Origin: Bifidobacterium oedipodis
GTDB lineage: Bacteria; Actinomycetota; Actinomycetes; Actinomycetales; Bifidobacteriaceae
Direction: 5' to 3'
Assembly (NCBI RefSeq): GCF_012932425.1
Contig: NZ_JAAIII010000007.1
Coordinates: 62,001 to 126,000, forward strand
DNA length: 64,000 nucleotides
Positions 7,255-16,599 of this stretch are shown here, in pieces. The notes under the pieces were generated by a model. The model searched no databases and was not told where the DNA came from. It saw only the letters and a program-made list of their open reading frames with translations. The position numbers and the translations under genes are program-made. Each line of letters begins with the position of its first letter. Position 1 is the stretch's first letter.

Positions 7255-9117
7255 ATGAGTCATGTTTTGGTGAATGTTGCTTGGCCGTACGCAAACGGCC
7301 CCCGTCATATCGGTCACGTTGCGGGCTTCGGTGTGCCCTCCGACGTCTACGCACGCTACGAGCGCATGAAAGGCAATGATGTGCTCATGGTGTCGGGCAC
7401 CGACGAACACGGCACCCCGATTCTCGTGGAAGCCGAGAAAGAAGGATTGAGCGCACAGGAGCTCGCCAACCGCTACAATCGCGTGATCGCCAAGGATCTG
7501 GCGGATTTGGGCCTGAGCTACGACCTGTTCACCCGCACCACCACCGGCAATCACGAGCATGTGGTGCAGGAGTTGTTCAAGCAGTGCCTGGAGAACGGCT
7601 ATATCTATAAGGGCACCCAGCAGGTGGCCATTTCGCCCTCCACCGGCCGCACCTTGCCTGATCGTTACATCGAAGGCACCTGCCCGATCTGCGGCACCGA
7701 CGGTGCCCGCGGCGACCAGTGCGACGCCTGTGGCAATGAGCTGGATCCGGACGAGCTGATCAACCCCGTTTCCAAGATCAACGGTGAAACTCCGCGCTTC
7801 GAACAGACCGAGCACTACTTCCTCGACCTGCCGGCGCTCGCCGAAGCCAACAAGGCGTGGTTGGAAACCCGCAAGGGCTGGCGCACCAACGTCATCAATT
7901 TCTCGCTTGGCCTGTTCAAGGAAGTCAAGCCGCGTGCCATCACCCGCGACATCGACTGGGGCATCCCTGTGCCGGTGGCCGGATGGATTGATAATCCGAA
8001 CAAGAAGCTTTACGTGTGGTTCGACGCCGTGATCGGCTATCTGTCGGCCTCCATCGAATGGGCCCGCCGCAAGGGCGAGCCGGAACTGTGGCGCGAATGG
8101 TGGAATGATCCGTCCACTCCCGGCTATTACTTCATGGGTAAGGACAACATCACCTTCCACTCCCAGATCTGGCCCTCCGAAATGTTGGCCTACAACGGCC
8201 AGGGCTCCAAGGGCGGCGAAACCGGCGAGCTTGGCCCGCTGAACCTGCCTGAGCAGGTTGTGGCCTCCGAATTCATGACCATGGAAGGCAAGAAGTTCTC
8301 GTCTTCGCGCGGCATCGTGATCTATGTCAAGGACATCCTCGCACGCTACCCCGTGGACGCCGTGCGCTACTACATCTCCGTTGCCGGCCCCGAGTCCTCC
8401 GATTCCGACTTCACTTGGGCGGAGTTCGTGCGCCACAACAATGAGGAGCTGGCTGCCTCTTGGGGCAACCTTGTCAACCGTGTGGCCAACCTGATCCACA
8501 AGAACTTCGGTGCCATCCCGGCGCTCGATGAGGATTCCATGACCGATGTGGACCGCGGGCTGCTGGAAGAAACCGCCGCCGCCTTCGACCTGGTCGGTTC
8601 CTCCATCGAAACTCACCACCAGAAGAACGCATTGGCCGAAGCCATGCGCGTGGTCGGCGACATCAACAAATACATCTCCGCCACCGAACCGTGGAAGATC
8701 AAGGATGACGAGGCCCGCCTGGCCACCGTGCTGCATGTGGCCGCCCAGGCCGTCTCCGACGCGAACCATCTGCTTGCCCCGTTCCTGCCCCACTCCGCGC
8801 AGAAGGTGTGGGAGGCTCTCGGCGGCACCGGCGTATTCTCACCGCTGCCCGAGCTCAAGGAAGTCGAGGATCTGGATAAGCCCGGCTTCACCTATCCGAT
8901 TATCACCGGCGACTACAAGCTCGGTGTCAACGTGCACCCGTGGAAGAGCGAGCCGATCGAAGTCGGCGCCACGGTGGACAAGCCCACCCCGATCTTCGCC
9001 AAGATCCCCGTCGAAGCCGTGGAAGAGGAACTGGCCCGCTTCGATGAGGCGCTTGCCGCGCGACGCAAGGCCGAAGCCGACCGTCTCGCTGCCGAGCAGG
9101 CCAAGCTCAACAGCTGA
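7255..9117 (+). CDS. metG: Methionyl-tRNA synthetase
   Basis: Class I aminoacyl-tRNA synthetase charging tRNA-Met. The HIGH motif appears as [11 protein letters not shown] near residue 17 and the KMSKS-type loop as KKFSSSRG near residue 345. Paired cysteines CPIC...CDACG near residues 143-160 make the zinc knuckle of the Cys4-type enzymes. The start ATG at 7255 gives [15 protein letters not shown], the normal family N-terminus. At 620 residues it lacks the C-terminal EMAP-like tRNA-binding domain found in some MetRS, and the last residues are a charged Ala/Glu/Arg helix. Its neighbours rsmI and, beyond the sugar region, tatD fit the actinobacterial order rsmI-metG-tatD. Confidence 0.98.
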   Translation: MSHVLVNVAWPYANGPRHIGHVAGFGVPSDVYARYERMKGNDVLMVSGTDEHGTPILVEAEKEGLSAQELANRYNRVIAKDLADLGLSYDLFTRTTTGNHEHVVQELFKQCLENGYIYKGTQQVAISPSTGRTLPDRYIEGTCPICGTDGARGDQCDACGNELDPDELINPVSKINGETPRFEQTEHYFLDLPALAEANKAWLETRKGWRTNVINFSLGLFKEVKPRAITRDIDWGIPVPVAGWIDNPNKKLYVWFDAVIGYLSASIEWARRKGEPELWREWWNDPSTPGYYFMGKDNITFHSQIWPSEMLAYNGQGSKGGETGELGPLNLPEQVVASEFMTMEGKKFSSSRGIVIYVKDILARYPVDAVRYYISVAGPESSDSDFTWAEFVRHNNEELAASWGNLVNRVANLIHKNFGAIPALDEDSMTDVDRGLLEETAAAFDLVGSSIETHHQKNALAEAMRVVGDINKYISATEPWKIKDDEARLATVLHVAAQAVSDANHLLAPFLPHSAQKVWEALGGTGVFSPLPELKEVEDLDKPGFTYPIITGDYKLGVNVHPWKSEPIEVGATVDKPTPIFAKIPVEAVEEELARFDEALAARRKAEADRLAAEQAKLNS

Positions 9118-9120
9118 TAT

Positions 9121-9168
9121 CTTGGTGCTTTGTAAGGGAGGATTACAAACCTGTTACAAAGCACCAAG
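9121..9168 (+). terminator. Long inverted repeat after metG
   Basis: Perfect 15-bp arms CTTGGTGCTTTGTAA (9121-9135) and TTACAAAGCACCAAG (9154-9168), 18-nt loop, then TGATTTTTC. Probably the metG terminator. Confidence 0.6.
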
Positions 9169-9222
9169 TGATTTTTCAGGAAGACGCATCATAACGTCAA
9201 GGAAGTAGGGGTTAACTAAAAC

Positions 9223-9331
9223 ATGTCAGCGGTTGGAACACACTACTGGCGAGGTTCTTCCGAACCCCATAACTGAACCCTTCTTCTCTCTTCTCTCTCA
9301 CCCGTCGGCTCCCTCCGGCGGGTTTCTTTTT
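9223..9331 (+). other. Possible 17-codon ORF or small RNA ending in a terminator
   Basis: An ATG at 9223 opens a 17-residue frame (MSAVGTHYWRGSSEPHN, stop 9274-9276) preceded by AAGGAAGTAGGGG. It contains the small hairpin GGTTCTTCCGAACC, then a CT-rich stretch and a terminator, CCCGTCGG/CCGGCGGG plus TTTCTTTTT (9301-9330). No gene on this strand follows, so it is not an attenuator for a downstream gene. The hairpin may instead serve the convergent DUF624 gene. Weak call. Confidence 0.3.
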
Positions 9332-9394
9332 ATCCGCTGAGCAGCCGGCTGCTTGCTATGAAAAAGCCAGCGGGACGTCCGCTGGCTGAAGCGT

Positions 9395-10060
9395 TCACTG
9401 AATAGAAGCGGTAGGCAATGTATAGTCAGGCCGTTCGTTATGCGCCGCGCCATTCGTGGTATCGACACGGGCGAAGGCGCGCAGATACACCAGCGACTTG
9501 GCGTAGGCCAGCCATGCGCAGCCGAGCAGTACGAACAGCACGCGGAAGAATCCGGTGAATGCGAACAGTGCGATGGCGGCCACATCAATGGCGATGATTC
9601 CCATGGTGTGCCCGAAAGCGGCCCAAGGCATGCGCGCGGCGTTCGTCAGCGTCGCCTTGAACGTATTGGCATAGCGTGCTTCGAGCGGGAAGTAGTACTC
9701 GAAGGTGAGGAACACGATCGCACCGGCGAGAATCAAGAACGGCAGGGTGACATAGGCCAGATCGGTGTCGAGAGCGTTCCAAAACACCAGTCCGAAGATG
9801 ATGGCCGCGCCCAGCGCCACGAAAATGATCGAAGCCACGATGCTGCGCATGAATTCGCGCTTGAAGCGGCGCAGGTATTCGCGACACAGGGGGATGTCCT
9901 CGTTGTCGGTATAAGCGAACACCGTACTATACAGTGCGGCGCGTGCAGGGCCGATGGTCACCACAGGGATGATGGTGAGAATAAACAGCAGGTTGAGCGC
10001 GAAAAAACGCACGCACAGCGTCATGAACTGCCAGAACGGTCCTTCGAGGTTGAACTTCAT
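9395..10060 (-). CDS. YesL/DUF624 family membrane protein
   Basis: A 221-residue integral membrane protein with about five hydrophobic segments. The family start motif is visible (MKFNLEGPFWQFMTLCVRFFALNLLFILTIIPVVTIGPARAALYS), including the conserved GP-ARAALY turn. Members accompany CUT1 sugar transporters of the LplABC/YtcPQ type, where they probably assist or regulate uptake; their biochemical role is not known. The ATG at 10060 is preceded by GGAG and is preferred over an upstream in-frame ATG at 10135, whose extra residues do not look like protein. It is divergent from the permease operon at 10273, so the two probably share control. Confidence 0.85.
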   Translation of the reverse strand: MKFNLEGPFWQFMTLCVRFFALNLLFILTIIPVVTIGPARAALYSTVFAYTDNEDIPLCREYLRRFKREFMRSIVASIIFVALGAAIIFGLVFWNALDTDLAYVTLPFLILAGAIVFLTFEYYFPLEARYANTFKATLTNAARMPWAAFGHTMGIIAIDVAAIALFAFTGFFRVLFVLLGCAWLAYAKSLVYLRAFARVDTTNGAAHNERPDYTLPTASIQ

Positions 10061-10114
10061 TGTTTGCTCCATTCGTTTGGAATTCAGCTGTTTTCTAGGC
10101 GTGTCGGTATTAGT

Positions 10115-10143
10115 TTGACAGTTTAACCCAAGCAATATACTAT
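10115..10143 (+). promoter_or_regulatory. Sigma70-type promoter of the first ABC operon
   Basis: TTGACA (10115-10120), 17-bp spacer, TACTAT (10138-10143). The palindromic operator at 10145 begins 2 bp after the -10, over the start site, as expected for repression. Confidence 0.7.
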
Positions 10144-10144
10144 C

Positions 10145-10166
10145 TTATTTATAACCTAATAAACAA
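10145..10166. promoter_or_regulatory. Palindromic operator, copy 1 (degenerate right arm)
   Basis: Left arm TTATTTATAA (10145-10154) is exact; right arm TAATAAACAA (10157-10166) matches the consensus TTATAAATAA at 8 of 10 positions, with a 2-bp centre. The same operator lies at 18810 and 38623. Probably bound by the TetR protein at 34260-35063. Confidence 0.7.
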
Positions 10167-10216
10167 GGCCGTTGAAGGTTAGACGACAAAGAAGCGCCGC
10201 CCAACATCGCAACGGT

Positions 10217-10237
10217 TCGAACATGCGCAATGTTCGA
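10217..10237. promoter_or_regulatory. Inverted repeat in the leader of the ABC operon
   Basis: Perfect arms TCGAACAT (10217-10224) and ATGTTCGA (10230-10237) with a 5-bp centre, 35 bp before the permease start. Either a second operator or an RNA hairpin. Confidence 0.4.
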
Positions 10238-10272
10238 TTTATAGGAGAGTCACCAAACCAAAGGAGGAGAAG

Positions 10273-11313
10273 GTGCCGTCACACGAGGGTTCATCTGCTG
10301 CCGCGACTGCCGTATCGGCTGAGAATACCCGTTCGGCGAGCAGCGCCCGCGAAGAGCGCCGCAACCGTCGCGATCGCCGCAAGGCTGAGCAGCAGCTCAA
10401 GGCGAACAACAGCACCAAGCGTCACAGCTTCAATCTGTGGCTGCTGATCGTGCCGTTCCTGATTCTGTCCGTGCTGTTCAGCTATCTGCCGCTGTTCGGC
10501 TGGGTATATGCATTCTTCGATTACAAGCCCCCGATTCCGCTGGAGCAGAGCGAATTCGTCGGCCTGCAGTGGTTCGAGATGATGGTGCAGAACCCCGCTC
10601 AGCTCAAGGCCATCGGCCAGGTGCTCATCAACACCTTCGCCATGAGCGGCCTGAACATCCTCACCTCGTTCCTGCCGCTGATCTTCGCGATCATGCTCAA
10701 CGAAATCCGTGCCAAGTGGTTCAAGAACCTGATCCAGACTCTGACCACACTGCCGAACTTCATCTCCTGGGTGCTGGTGTACGCGGTCGCATTCGCCATG
10801 TTCTCCTCCACCGGCATGTTCAACGAACTGCTGCAGAACCTGCACCTGATCACCGAACCCATCAAGTTCCTTGATTCCGACTCCCACACCTGGCTCAAGA
10901 TGCTGCTGTGGAACCTGTGGAAGGGTGTCGGCTGGGGCTCCATCCTCTACCTCGCCGGCATCTCCGGCATCGATCAGGAGCTGTATGAGGCCGCCCAGGT
11001 CGATGGCGCGAACCGCTTCCAGCAGATTCTGCACGTCACCGTGCCGCAGCTGCTGCCCACCTACTTCGTGCTGCTCATGCTCTCCGTCTCCAACTTCCTG
11101 AACAACGGCATGGATCAGTACTACGTGTTCCAGAACGCCTTCAACATGCAGCACATCCAGGTGCTGGACCTCTATGTCTACAACATCGGTATGGGCCAAA
11201 GCTCGCTGTCTCTGGCAACGGCCATCTCGATGCTGAAGTCCCTGGTCTCCGTGGGCCTGTTGCTGTTGGTCAACTGGCTGTCCAAGCGCACACGCGGCGA
11301 ATCGATTGTCTGA
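10273..11313 (+). CDS. Sugar ABC transporter permease 1 (LplB/UgpA-like, CUT1)
   Basis: This 346-residue inner-membrane permease has six predicted membrane segments, starting with WLLIVPFLILSVLFSYLPLFGW. The cytoplasmic EAA loop EAAQVDGANRFQQILHVTVPQL, near residue 240, contacts the ATPase. The start is GTG at 10273, directly behind the strong site AAGGAGGAG. The first 55 residues are a charged Ala/Arg/Ser tail before membrane segment 1. It forms a heterodimer with the next gene (31-bp gap). As in other bifidobacterial CUT1 systems no ATPase is encoded here; a shared MsmK-like ATPase elsewhere is expected. It is under the operator at 10145. Confidence 0.92.
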   Translation: MPSHEGSSAAATAVSAENTRSASSAREERRNRRDRRKAEQQLKANNSTKRHSFNLWLLIVPFLILSVLFSYLPLFGWVYAFFDYKPPIPLEQSEFVGLQWFEMMVQNPAQLKAIGQVLINTFAMSGLNILTSFLPLIFAIMLNEIRAKWFKNLIQTLTTLPNFISWVLVYAVAFAMFSSTGMFNELLQNLHLITEPIKFLDSDSHTWLKMLLWNLWKGVGWGSILYLAGISGIDQELYEAAQVDGANRFQQILHVTVPQLLPTYFVLLMLSVSNFLNNGMDQYYVFQNAFNMQHIQVLDLYVYNIGMGQSSLSLATAISMLKSLVSVGLLLLVNWLSKRTRGESIV

Positions 11314-11344
11314 TACGCGGGAACATACGAGAAAAGGAATTACC

Positions 11345-12277
11345 ATGAGCCGTAAGATCAAGCAAGGCATTGCCCCGGCGCTGCGCCGCACCCGCGGCGA
11401 GGAGGCGTTCAACGTCTTCAACATCGTGTTCTGCGTCATGTTCGCGTTCATCTGCGTCTACCCGTTCTATTACCTGATCATCAACTCGATCTCCAACAAC
11501 TCCGCCTCCGCGGCCGGTGAAGTGAACTGGCTGCCGCAGGGCATCCACTGGGAGAACTACAAGCAGGTGTTCGCGCTCGACGGCCTGACCACCGCCGCGT
11601 TCATCTCCCTGGCCCGAACCGTGATCGGCACCGTGCTGACCGTGGCCGCCAGCGCCTTCCTGGGCTTCATGTTCACCCAGCGCAAGATGTGGCACCGCCA
11701 GTTCTGGTACCGCTTCGTGGTGATCACCATGTACTTCAACGCCGGCCTGATCCCCATGTTCATCACCATGAAGAACCTGGGACTGACCAACAACTTCTGG
11801 GTGTATGTGTTGCCTGCCATCGTGCAGCCGTTCAACATCATCCTGGTCAAGACCTTCGTTGAGTCGATCCCCGCCTCGCTGCAGGAAGCCGCCGAAATGG
11901 ACGGCGCCGGCACGCTGACGGTGTTCTGGAAGATTGTCCTGCCGATGATGACGCCGATCCTGGCAACCGTGGGCATCTTCTCGGCCGTGGGCCAGTGGAA
12001 CTCCTTCCAGGACACGCTGGTCTACATGACCGACTCCAAGCTCTACTCCCTGCAGTACCTGCTCTACACCTACATCAACCAGGCCAACGCACTGGCCGCT
12101 TCGGTGAAGGCCAGCGCCGGTACCGCACTGAACGTGGCCGCTCTCGCCACCCAGCAGACGCCGACCTCGATCCGCATGACCGTCTCCGTAATCGTTGTGC
12201 TGCCGATCCTGTTCGTCTACCCCTTCTTCCAGCGCTTCTTCGTCAAGGGCATGATGCTCGGCGCCGTCAAGGGCTGA
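11345..12277 (+). CDS. Sugar ABC transporter permease 2 (LplC/YtcP-like, CUT1)
   Basis: A 310-residue permease with six membrane segments; the first is VFNIVFCVMFAFICVYPFYYLIINS. The EAA loop reads EAAEMDGAGTLTVFWKIVLPMM near residue 190. It ends with the family motif YPFFQRFFVKGMMLGAVKG, close to that of the permease fragment at the window start, so these are paralogous systems. ATG at 11345 follows AAAAGGAA; an in-frame ATG-like start 39 bases earlier overlaps nothing recognisable and has no better site. A stem GGCCCGC/GCGGGCC (12295-12317) lies between this gene and the SBP gene and may stabilise or modulate the mRNA. Confidence 0.93.
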   Translation: MSRKIKQGIAPALRRTRGEEAFNVFNIVFCVMFAFICVYPFYYLIINSISNNSASAAGEVNWLPQGIHWENYKQVFALDGLTTAAFISLARTVIGTVLTVAASAFLGFMFTQRKMWHRQFWYRFVVITMYFNAGLIPMFITMKNLGLTNNFWVYVLPAIVQPFNIILVKTFVESIPASLQEAAEMDGAGTLTVFWKIVLPMMTPILATVGIFSAVGQWNSFQDTLVYMTDSKLYSLQYLLYTYINQANALAASVKASAGTALNVAALATQQTPTSIRMTVSVIVVLPILFVYPFFQRFFVKGMMLGAVKG

Positions 12278-12294
12278 TTGAGGCACCTCACCAA

Positions 12295-12317
12295 GGCCCG
12301 CTCCCCGTGGGCGGGCC
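12295..12317 (+). other. Intercistronic hairpin before the SBP gene
   Basis: 7-bp GC stem GGCCCGC/GCGGGCC without a T tract, between permease 2 and the SBP. More likely mRNA processing or stability than termination. Confidence 0.45.
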
Positions 12318-12410
12318 GGAGTCGAACGTCACTGCAGCGGGCGACCGCATCCAACCGATAACAAGATTTCCCACACTTCACATCACCAAAAGAAACAGAA
12401 AGGAAAACCC

Positions 12411-14183
12411 ATGTCCATCAAGAAGAAGGTCACCTCGGCGATCGCCGTGGGCCTGGCTGCGGCGATGACGATGTCGCTGGCGGCATGCGGCGGCAACGAC
12501 ACCGTCGCCGATGTGGAAGACAACGGCGAGCTGATCACCGTTGACGTGTTCGACTCCCTGGCCAACTACCAGGGCGAGCAGAAGGGCTGGTTCGCCAAGC
12601 TCATCAAGGACAAGTTCAACATCAAGCTCAACATCATCGCCCCGAACGTGGCAGGCGGCGGCACCACGCTGTTCGACACCCGTTCCGCGGCCGGCAACCT
12701 CGGCGATTTGATCATCTACGGCTACGACAACGGTCAGGGCGAGCGTTTGGTCAAGGCCAATCTGCTGGCTGATATGACCCCGTACCTCGACGGCATGGAC
12801 AACATCAAGAAGTACCAGAGCGCCATCGACTCCATGAACGAAACCATCGGCCAGGAGTCCGGCGTGTGGGGCGTTCCCGGTTCCGTGTCGTCGCGTCCGC
12901 CGACCGATCCTTCGGAAGGCCTGGAGCCCACCTTCGGCCCCTACCTGCGCTGGGATTACTACAAGGCCGTCGGATACCCCGAAATCAGCACTCTTGAGGA
13001 CCTGATCCCCGTGCTCAAGCAGATGCAGGACAAGGCCCGCGAAACCGAAGGCAGCAACGACATCTACGCCATGAGCCTGTTCAAGGACTGGGATGGCAAC
13101 ATGATGAACAATGCCAAGCAGCCCACCTGCTTCTACGGATGGGACGAGCTGGGCTTCGTGCTGGCCAAGGCCGACGGTTCGGACTATGAGTCCATCACCG
13201 ACGAAGGCGGCATCTACGATCGCGTGATCAAGTTCTTCAACGCCGCCTACCGCGCCGGCATCGTCGATCCCGAATCGACCACCCAGAACTACGACACCAT
13301 GAACTCCAAGTACAAGGAAGGCAAGATCCTCTTCTCCTTCTGGCCGTGGCTGGGTCAGGCCGCCTACAACACCGTGGAGAACAAGGAAGCCGGCAAGGGC
13401 TTCATGATCGCGCCTCTCAAGGATCAGAAGATCTTCTCCTACGGTGCCCATCCGAACGGCGAGCGTCAGTTCATCGGCATCGGCTCCAAGTGCAAGTACA
13501 AGCAGCGCCTCGTCAAGTTCATCGACTGGCTGTATTCTCCTGAAGGCATCTACTGCTCCGGTGCCCAGACCGGTGGCGCGGCCGGCCCCCAGGGACTCAA
13601 CTGGGAGCTCAAGGACGGCGAACCCGTGCTCACCGAATTCGGTTCCACCGTGCTCAACGGCGGCAGCGCCAACGTGCCGGACGAATGGGGTGGCGGTTCC
13701 TACTCCGATGGCGTCTCCGCACTGAACTACCCGACCGTGGTGGTCAACGACATCGATCCCGACACCGGCTATTCGTTCAACGCTTCGATGTGGCCGAGCG
13801 AGCTGGAGAAGGCCAACAACTACGCCCTGAACAAGGATTGGTCCGAATTCATGGGTGGCTACAGCACCACGATGGAGTACCTTGAGGCCAACAACATGAT
13901 TGATGTTGCCCCCGGCGCCTCCTACGTGACCCCGAACGAGGATTCCAAGATCACCACCCTACGTGGTTCGATCAAGACGGAAATCGTCAACGCCTCTTGG
14001 CAGGCCTCCTTCGCCGAAAGCGAAGCCGAGTGCGACAAGATCATGGCTACGATGCGCGACACCGTCAAGGGCCTGGGCATTGATGAAGTGCTCGACGTCG
14101 ACATGAAGAACGCCAAGGATCAGCAGGCCGCCCGCGAGCAGATTGTCAAGGACTACGCAGCGGAACACGGCAGCGACGAGTGA
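12411..14183 (+). CDS. Extracellular sugar-binding lipoprotein 1 (LplA-like SBP)
   Basis: A 590-residue solute-binding lipoprotein of the CUT1 system encoded just upstream. The signal peptide ends in the lipobox LAAC (Cys about 26), followed by an acidic spacer. Family text includes SLANYQGEQKGWFAKLIKDKFNI, STTQNYDTMNSKYKEGKILFSFWPW and FIDWLYSPEGI. The large size fits binders of longer oligosaccharides. It is a close paralog of the SBP at 23825-25582, with long identical stretches around residues 45-100. The ATG at 12411 follows AAAGGAAAA. A hairpin after the stop (14240-14276) may reduce read-through into the enzyme genes. Confidence 0.93.
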   Translation: MSIKKKVTSAIAVGLAAAMTMSLAACGGNDTVADVEDNGELITVDVFDSLANYQGEQKGWFAKLIKDKFNIKLNIIAPNVAGGGTTLFDTRSAAGNLGDLIIYGYDNGQGERLVKANLLADMTPYLDGMDNIKKYQSAIDSMNETIGQESGVWGVPGSVSSRPPTDPSEGLEPTFGPYLRWDYYKAVGYPEISTLEDLIPVLKQMQDKARETEGSNDIYAMSLFKDWDGNMMNNAKQPTCFYGWDELGFVLAKADGSDYESITDEGGIYDRVIKFFNAAYRAGIVDPESTTQNYDTMNSKYKEGKILFSFWPWLGQAAYNTVENKEAGKGFMIAPLKDQKIFSYGAHPNGERQFIGIGSKCKYKQRLVKFIDWLYSPEGIYCSGAQTGGAAGPQGLNWELKDGEPVLTEFGSTVLNGGSANVPDEWGGGSYSDGVSALNYPTVVVNDIDPDTGYSFNASMWPSELEKANNYALNKDWSEFMGGYSTTMEYLEANNMIDVAPGASYVTPNEDSKITTLRGSIKTEIVNASWQASFAESEAECDKIMATMRDTVKGLGIDEVLDVDMKNAKDQQAAREQIVKDYAAEHGSDE

Positions 14184-14239
14184 CCTCGGCGTTCGAATCC
14201 CATAACCAAATCACCATAATTGAATAATCGCGGAAAGAA

Positions 14240-14276
14240 GCGGGGCACCTGCGCGAAATCGAAGCGGGTGCCCCGC
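14240..14276 (+). terminator. Hairpin between SBP and enzyme genes (partial terminator)
   Basis: GCGGGGCACC (14240-14249) pairs with GGTGCCCCGC (14267-14276). No T tract, so attenuation or 3'-end protection of the transporter mRNA is likelier than full termination. Confidence 0.5.
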
Positions 14277-14360
14277 CCGCATATCACGTCCCCGAACATC
14301 GGGGTTCATTAACTTCACATCCCCATTCTCATCCCCGGCATCATAATCCAAAGGAGCGTA

Positions 14361-15038
14361 ATGCTGCCATTCCCGAAATCCTCCCGCATCGTATTCGTCG
14401 GCGATTCCATCACCGACGCGGGCCGCGACCGTACCGCCACCCCCGGAGGCTGGGGCTACGGCAACGGATACGTCAACACACTGCACAACCTGCTCACGGC
14501 CGTATATCCCGACCGTGCGCTGTGCACCATCAACTCCGGCATCTCCGGCGATGACATTGTGGCCATGGCCGAACGCTGGCAGCAGGATGTCATCGATCTC
14601 AACCCCGATTACGTATCCGTGATGATCGGCGTCAACGACGCCTGGCGCTACTACGACGGCCCGCTGTGGCAGGCGCGCCTGAACACGGTGGAGGATTACG
14701 AGCGCATCTACGACGAGCTGCTGGAACGCACCAAAGCCGAAGTGCCGAATCTCAAAGGACTGATCGTAATGCGCCCGTTCATGTTCGAGCCGAACCCGGC
14801 CGATCAGATGCGCGCCAAAGTCGAGGAATTCGCCGCCGCATCCCGGCGGGTCGCCGAACGCCACGGCGCTATGTTCGTAGATACGCAGGCCGCCGTGGAC
14901 CATTGGCTCACCCAGCTGCACGGATGCCTGGCCAGCCCGGATCGCGTGCATCCCTTCGAGCGTGGTGCGATGATTATCGCCCGCTCGTGGTGCCAGGCGG
15001 TCGGCTTCGATTGGAATAGGAGCACCTTCGATGATTGA
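14361..15038 (+). CDS. SGNH/GDSL-family carbohydrate esterase
   Basis: A 225-residue cytosolic esterase of the SGNH fold. Block I is VFVGDSITDAGR with the nucleophile Ser near residue 17. Gly and Asn of blocks II/III appear in NSGISGDDI and MIGVNDAW, and the catalytic Asp-His pair is in SPDRVHPFERG near the C-terminus. No signal peptide, so it would deacetylate oligosaccharides after uptake. The ATG at 14361 has AAAGGAG. Its last 8 bases overlap the GH29 start, so the two are translated together. In this operon a role in removing acetyl groups from plant oligosaccharides is the simplest reading. Confidence 0.88.
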   Translation: MLPFPKSSRIVFVGDSITDAGRDRTATPGGWGYGNGYVNTLHNLLTAVYPDRALCTINSGISGDDIVAMAERWQQDVIDLNPDYVSVMIGVNDAWRYYDGPLWQARLNTVEDYERIYDELLERTKAEVPNLKGLIVMRPFMFEPNPADQMRAKVEEFAAASRRVAERHGAMFVDTQAAVDHWLTQLHGCLASPDRVHPFERGAMIIARSWCQAVGFDWNRSTFDD

Positions 15039-16500
15039 TATGAACCACGTTGAGGCCGTCATCGCAGCCGGCCCCTATGAGCCTACTTGGCGCTCACTGT
15101 CACGCATCGCCGTGCCGGGCTGGTTCGCCGACGCCAAATTCGGCATTTTCACCCACTGGGGTCTGTATACGGTGCCTGAATTCCGTAACGAATGGTATTC
15201 GCGCAACATGTACATCCAGGGATACCCGGAGTTCGACCATCATGTGGCCACCTACGGCCCGCAGAAGGAATTCGGCTACAAAGACTTCATCCCGATGTTC
15301 ACGGCCGAGCGCTTCGACGCTGACGAATGGCTCGACCTGTTCGCCGCGTCGGGTGCCCGCTACTATTTCCCGGTGGCCGAGCACCACGATGGCTTCCAGA
15401 TGTACGCCAGTGAACTCTCGCACTGGAACGCCGCGGAAATGGGCCCCAAGCGCGATATTCTGGGCGAGCTGCGTGAGGCCACCCTGCGCCACGACATGCA
15501 TTTCGCCGCATCCAACCATCGTGCCGAACACTGGTGGTTCATGGGGCATGGGCAGGAGTTCGACTCCGACGTGAAGGAGCCGATGCAGCGCGGCGATTTC
15601 TACTGGCCGGCGCACCCCGAACCTGACAATCAGGATCTGTTCAGCGTGCCGCGACCCGACGAGGAATACCTCGACGACTGGCTGCTGCGCGTGTGCGAAC
15701 TGGTTGATAAGTATCGCCCGGAAATGGTCTATTTCGACTGGTGGATTCAGCACGAATCATTCAAACCCTATATCAAGAAATTCGCCGCCTACTACTACAA
15801 CCGCGGCGTCGAATGGGGCGTGCCGGTAATCGTATGTTACAAGGACGATGGCATGGCCTTCGGCGCCGGCCTGGCCGACGTGGAGCGAGGCGGATTCGCC
15901 GCGCCCACGCCGTTCGTCTGGCAAACCGACACCGCCATCGCGCGCAACTCCTGGTGCTATACGAAGTCGTTGGACTACAAAACCCTGCCCGAACTCATCA
16001 TCACCCTGCTGGACACGGTCAGCAAGAACGGCAATCTGCTGCTCAACGTCGGCCCGCGCGCCGACGGTGCCATCGCCGAACATGACCGCGAACTGCTGCT
16101 GGGCATCGGCGCATGGCTTGACGCCAACGGCGAGGGCATCTACGACACCCGCCCATGGCGAGTGAACGGCGAAGGGCCCACCCAGGCCGGCTCCGGCTCG
16201 TTCGCCGACCAAACGGTCATCAACTGGACCGCGGAAGATTGGCGATTCACCGCAGCCAACGGCAATATCTACGCATTCTGTCTCAATCCGGCGGATGCGC
16301 AGACGCTGAAACTGACCAGCTTCCACGCTTATCATGATGGCCAGCGCGCACAGTTCCACGGCATCATAACTGGTGTGGAACAGCTGGGCGCAGGCCCGGT
16401 GGCATGGCATCGCGCGGATGATGCACTGGAAATCACGCCAGCGGCCCGCCCCGGTGTTGCGCCGGATGTGCCGATCGGCTTCACCATCCGCGTCGCCTGA
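15031..16500 (+). CDS. Alpha-L-fucosidase, GH29
   Basis: A 489-residue intracellular fucosidase. The conserved N-terminal motif is PGWFADAKFGIFTHWGLYTVPEF (residues about 27-50). It continues with YYFPVAEHHDGFQMY and the strand VYFDWWIQH near residue 235, which contains the candidate nucleophile Asp. C-terminal LDTVSKNGNLLLNVGPRADGAI is another GH29 mark. No signal peptide is seen. ATG at 15031 follows AGGAG and overlaps the esterase stop. It lies in an operon with GH3 and close to GH31, so fucosylated plant oligosaccharide is the likely substrate. Linkage preference cannot be read from sequence by eye. Confidence 0.93.
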   Translation: MIDMNHVEAVIAAGPYEPTWRSLSRIAVPGWFADAKFGIFTHWGLYTVPEFRNEWYSRNMYIQGYPEFDHHVATYGPQKEFGYKDFIPMFTAERFDADEWLDLFAASGARYYFPVAEHHDGFQMYASELSHWNAAEMGPKRDILGELREATLRHDMHFAASNHRAEHWWFMGHGQEFDSDVKEPMQRGDFYWPAHPEPDNQDLFSVPRPDEEYLDDWLLRVCELVDKYRPEMVYFDWWIQHESFKPYIKKFAAYYYNRGVEWGVPVIVCYKDDGMAFGAGLADVERGGFAAPTPFVWQTDTAIARNSWCYTKSLDYKTLPELIITLLDTVSKNGNLLLNVGPRADGAIAEHDRELLLGIGAWLDANGEGIYDTRPWRVNGEGPTQAGSGSFADQTVINWTAEDWRFTAANGNIYAFCLNPADAQTLKLTSFHAYHDGQRAQFHGIITGVEQLGAGPVAWHRADDALEITPAARPGVAPDVPIGFTIRVA

Positions 16501-16599
16501 CAGCGCCTGCAGCCAGGTGCACTACAAATCCAACCATCGACGGATCGACCTACCCGACCTATCGAATCGTCGACATAGCCAACCAACGAAGGGGGAGTG

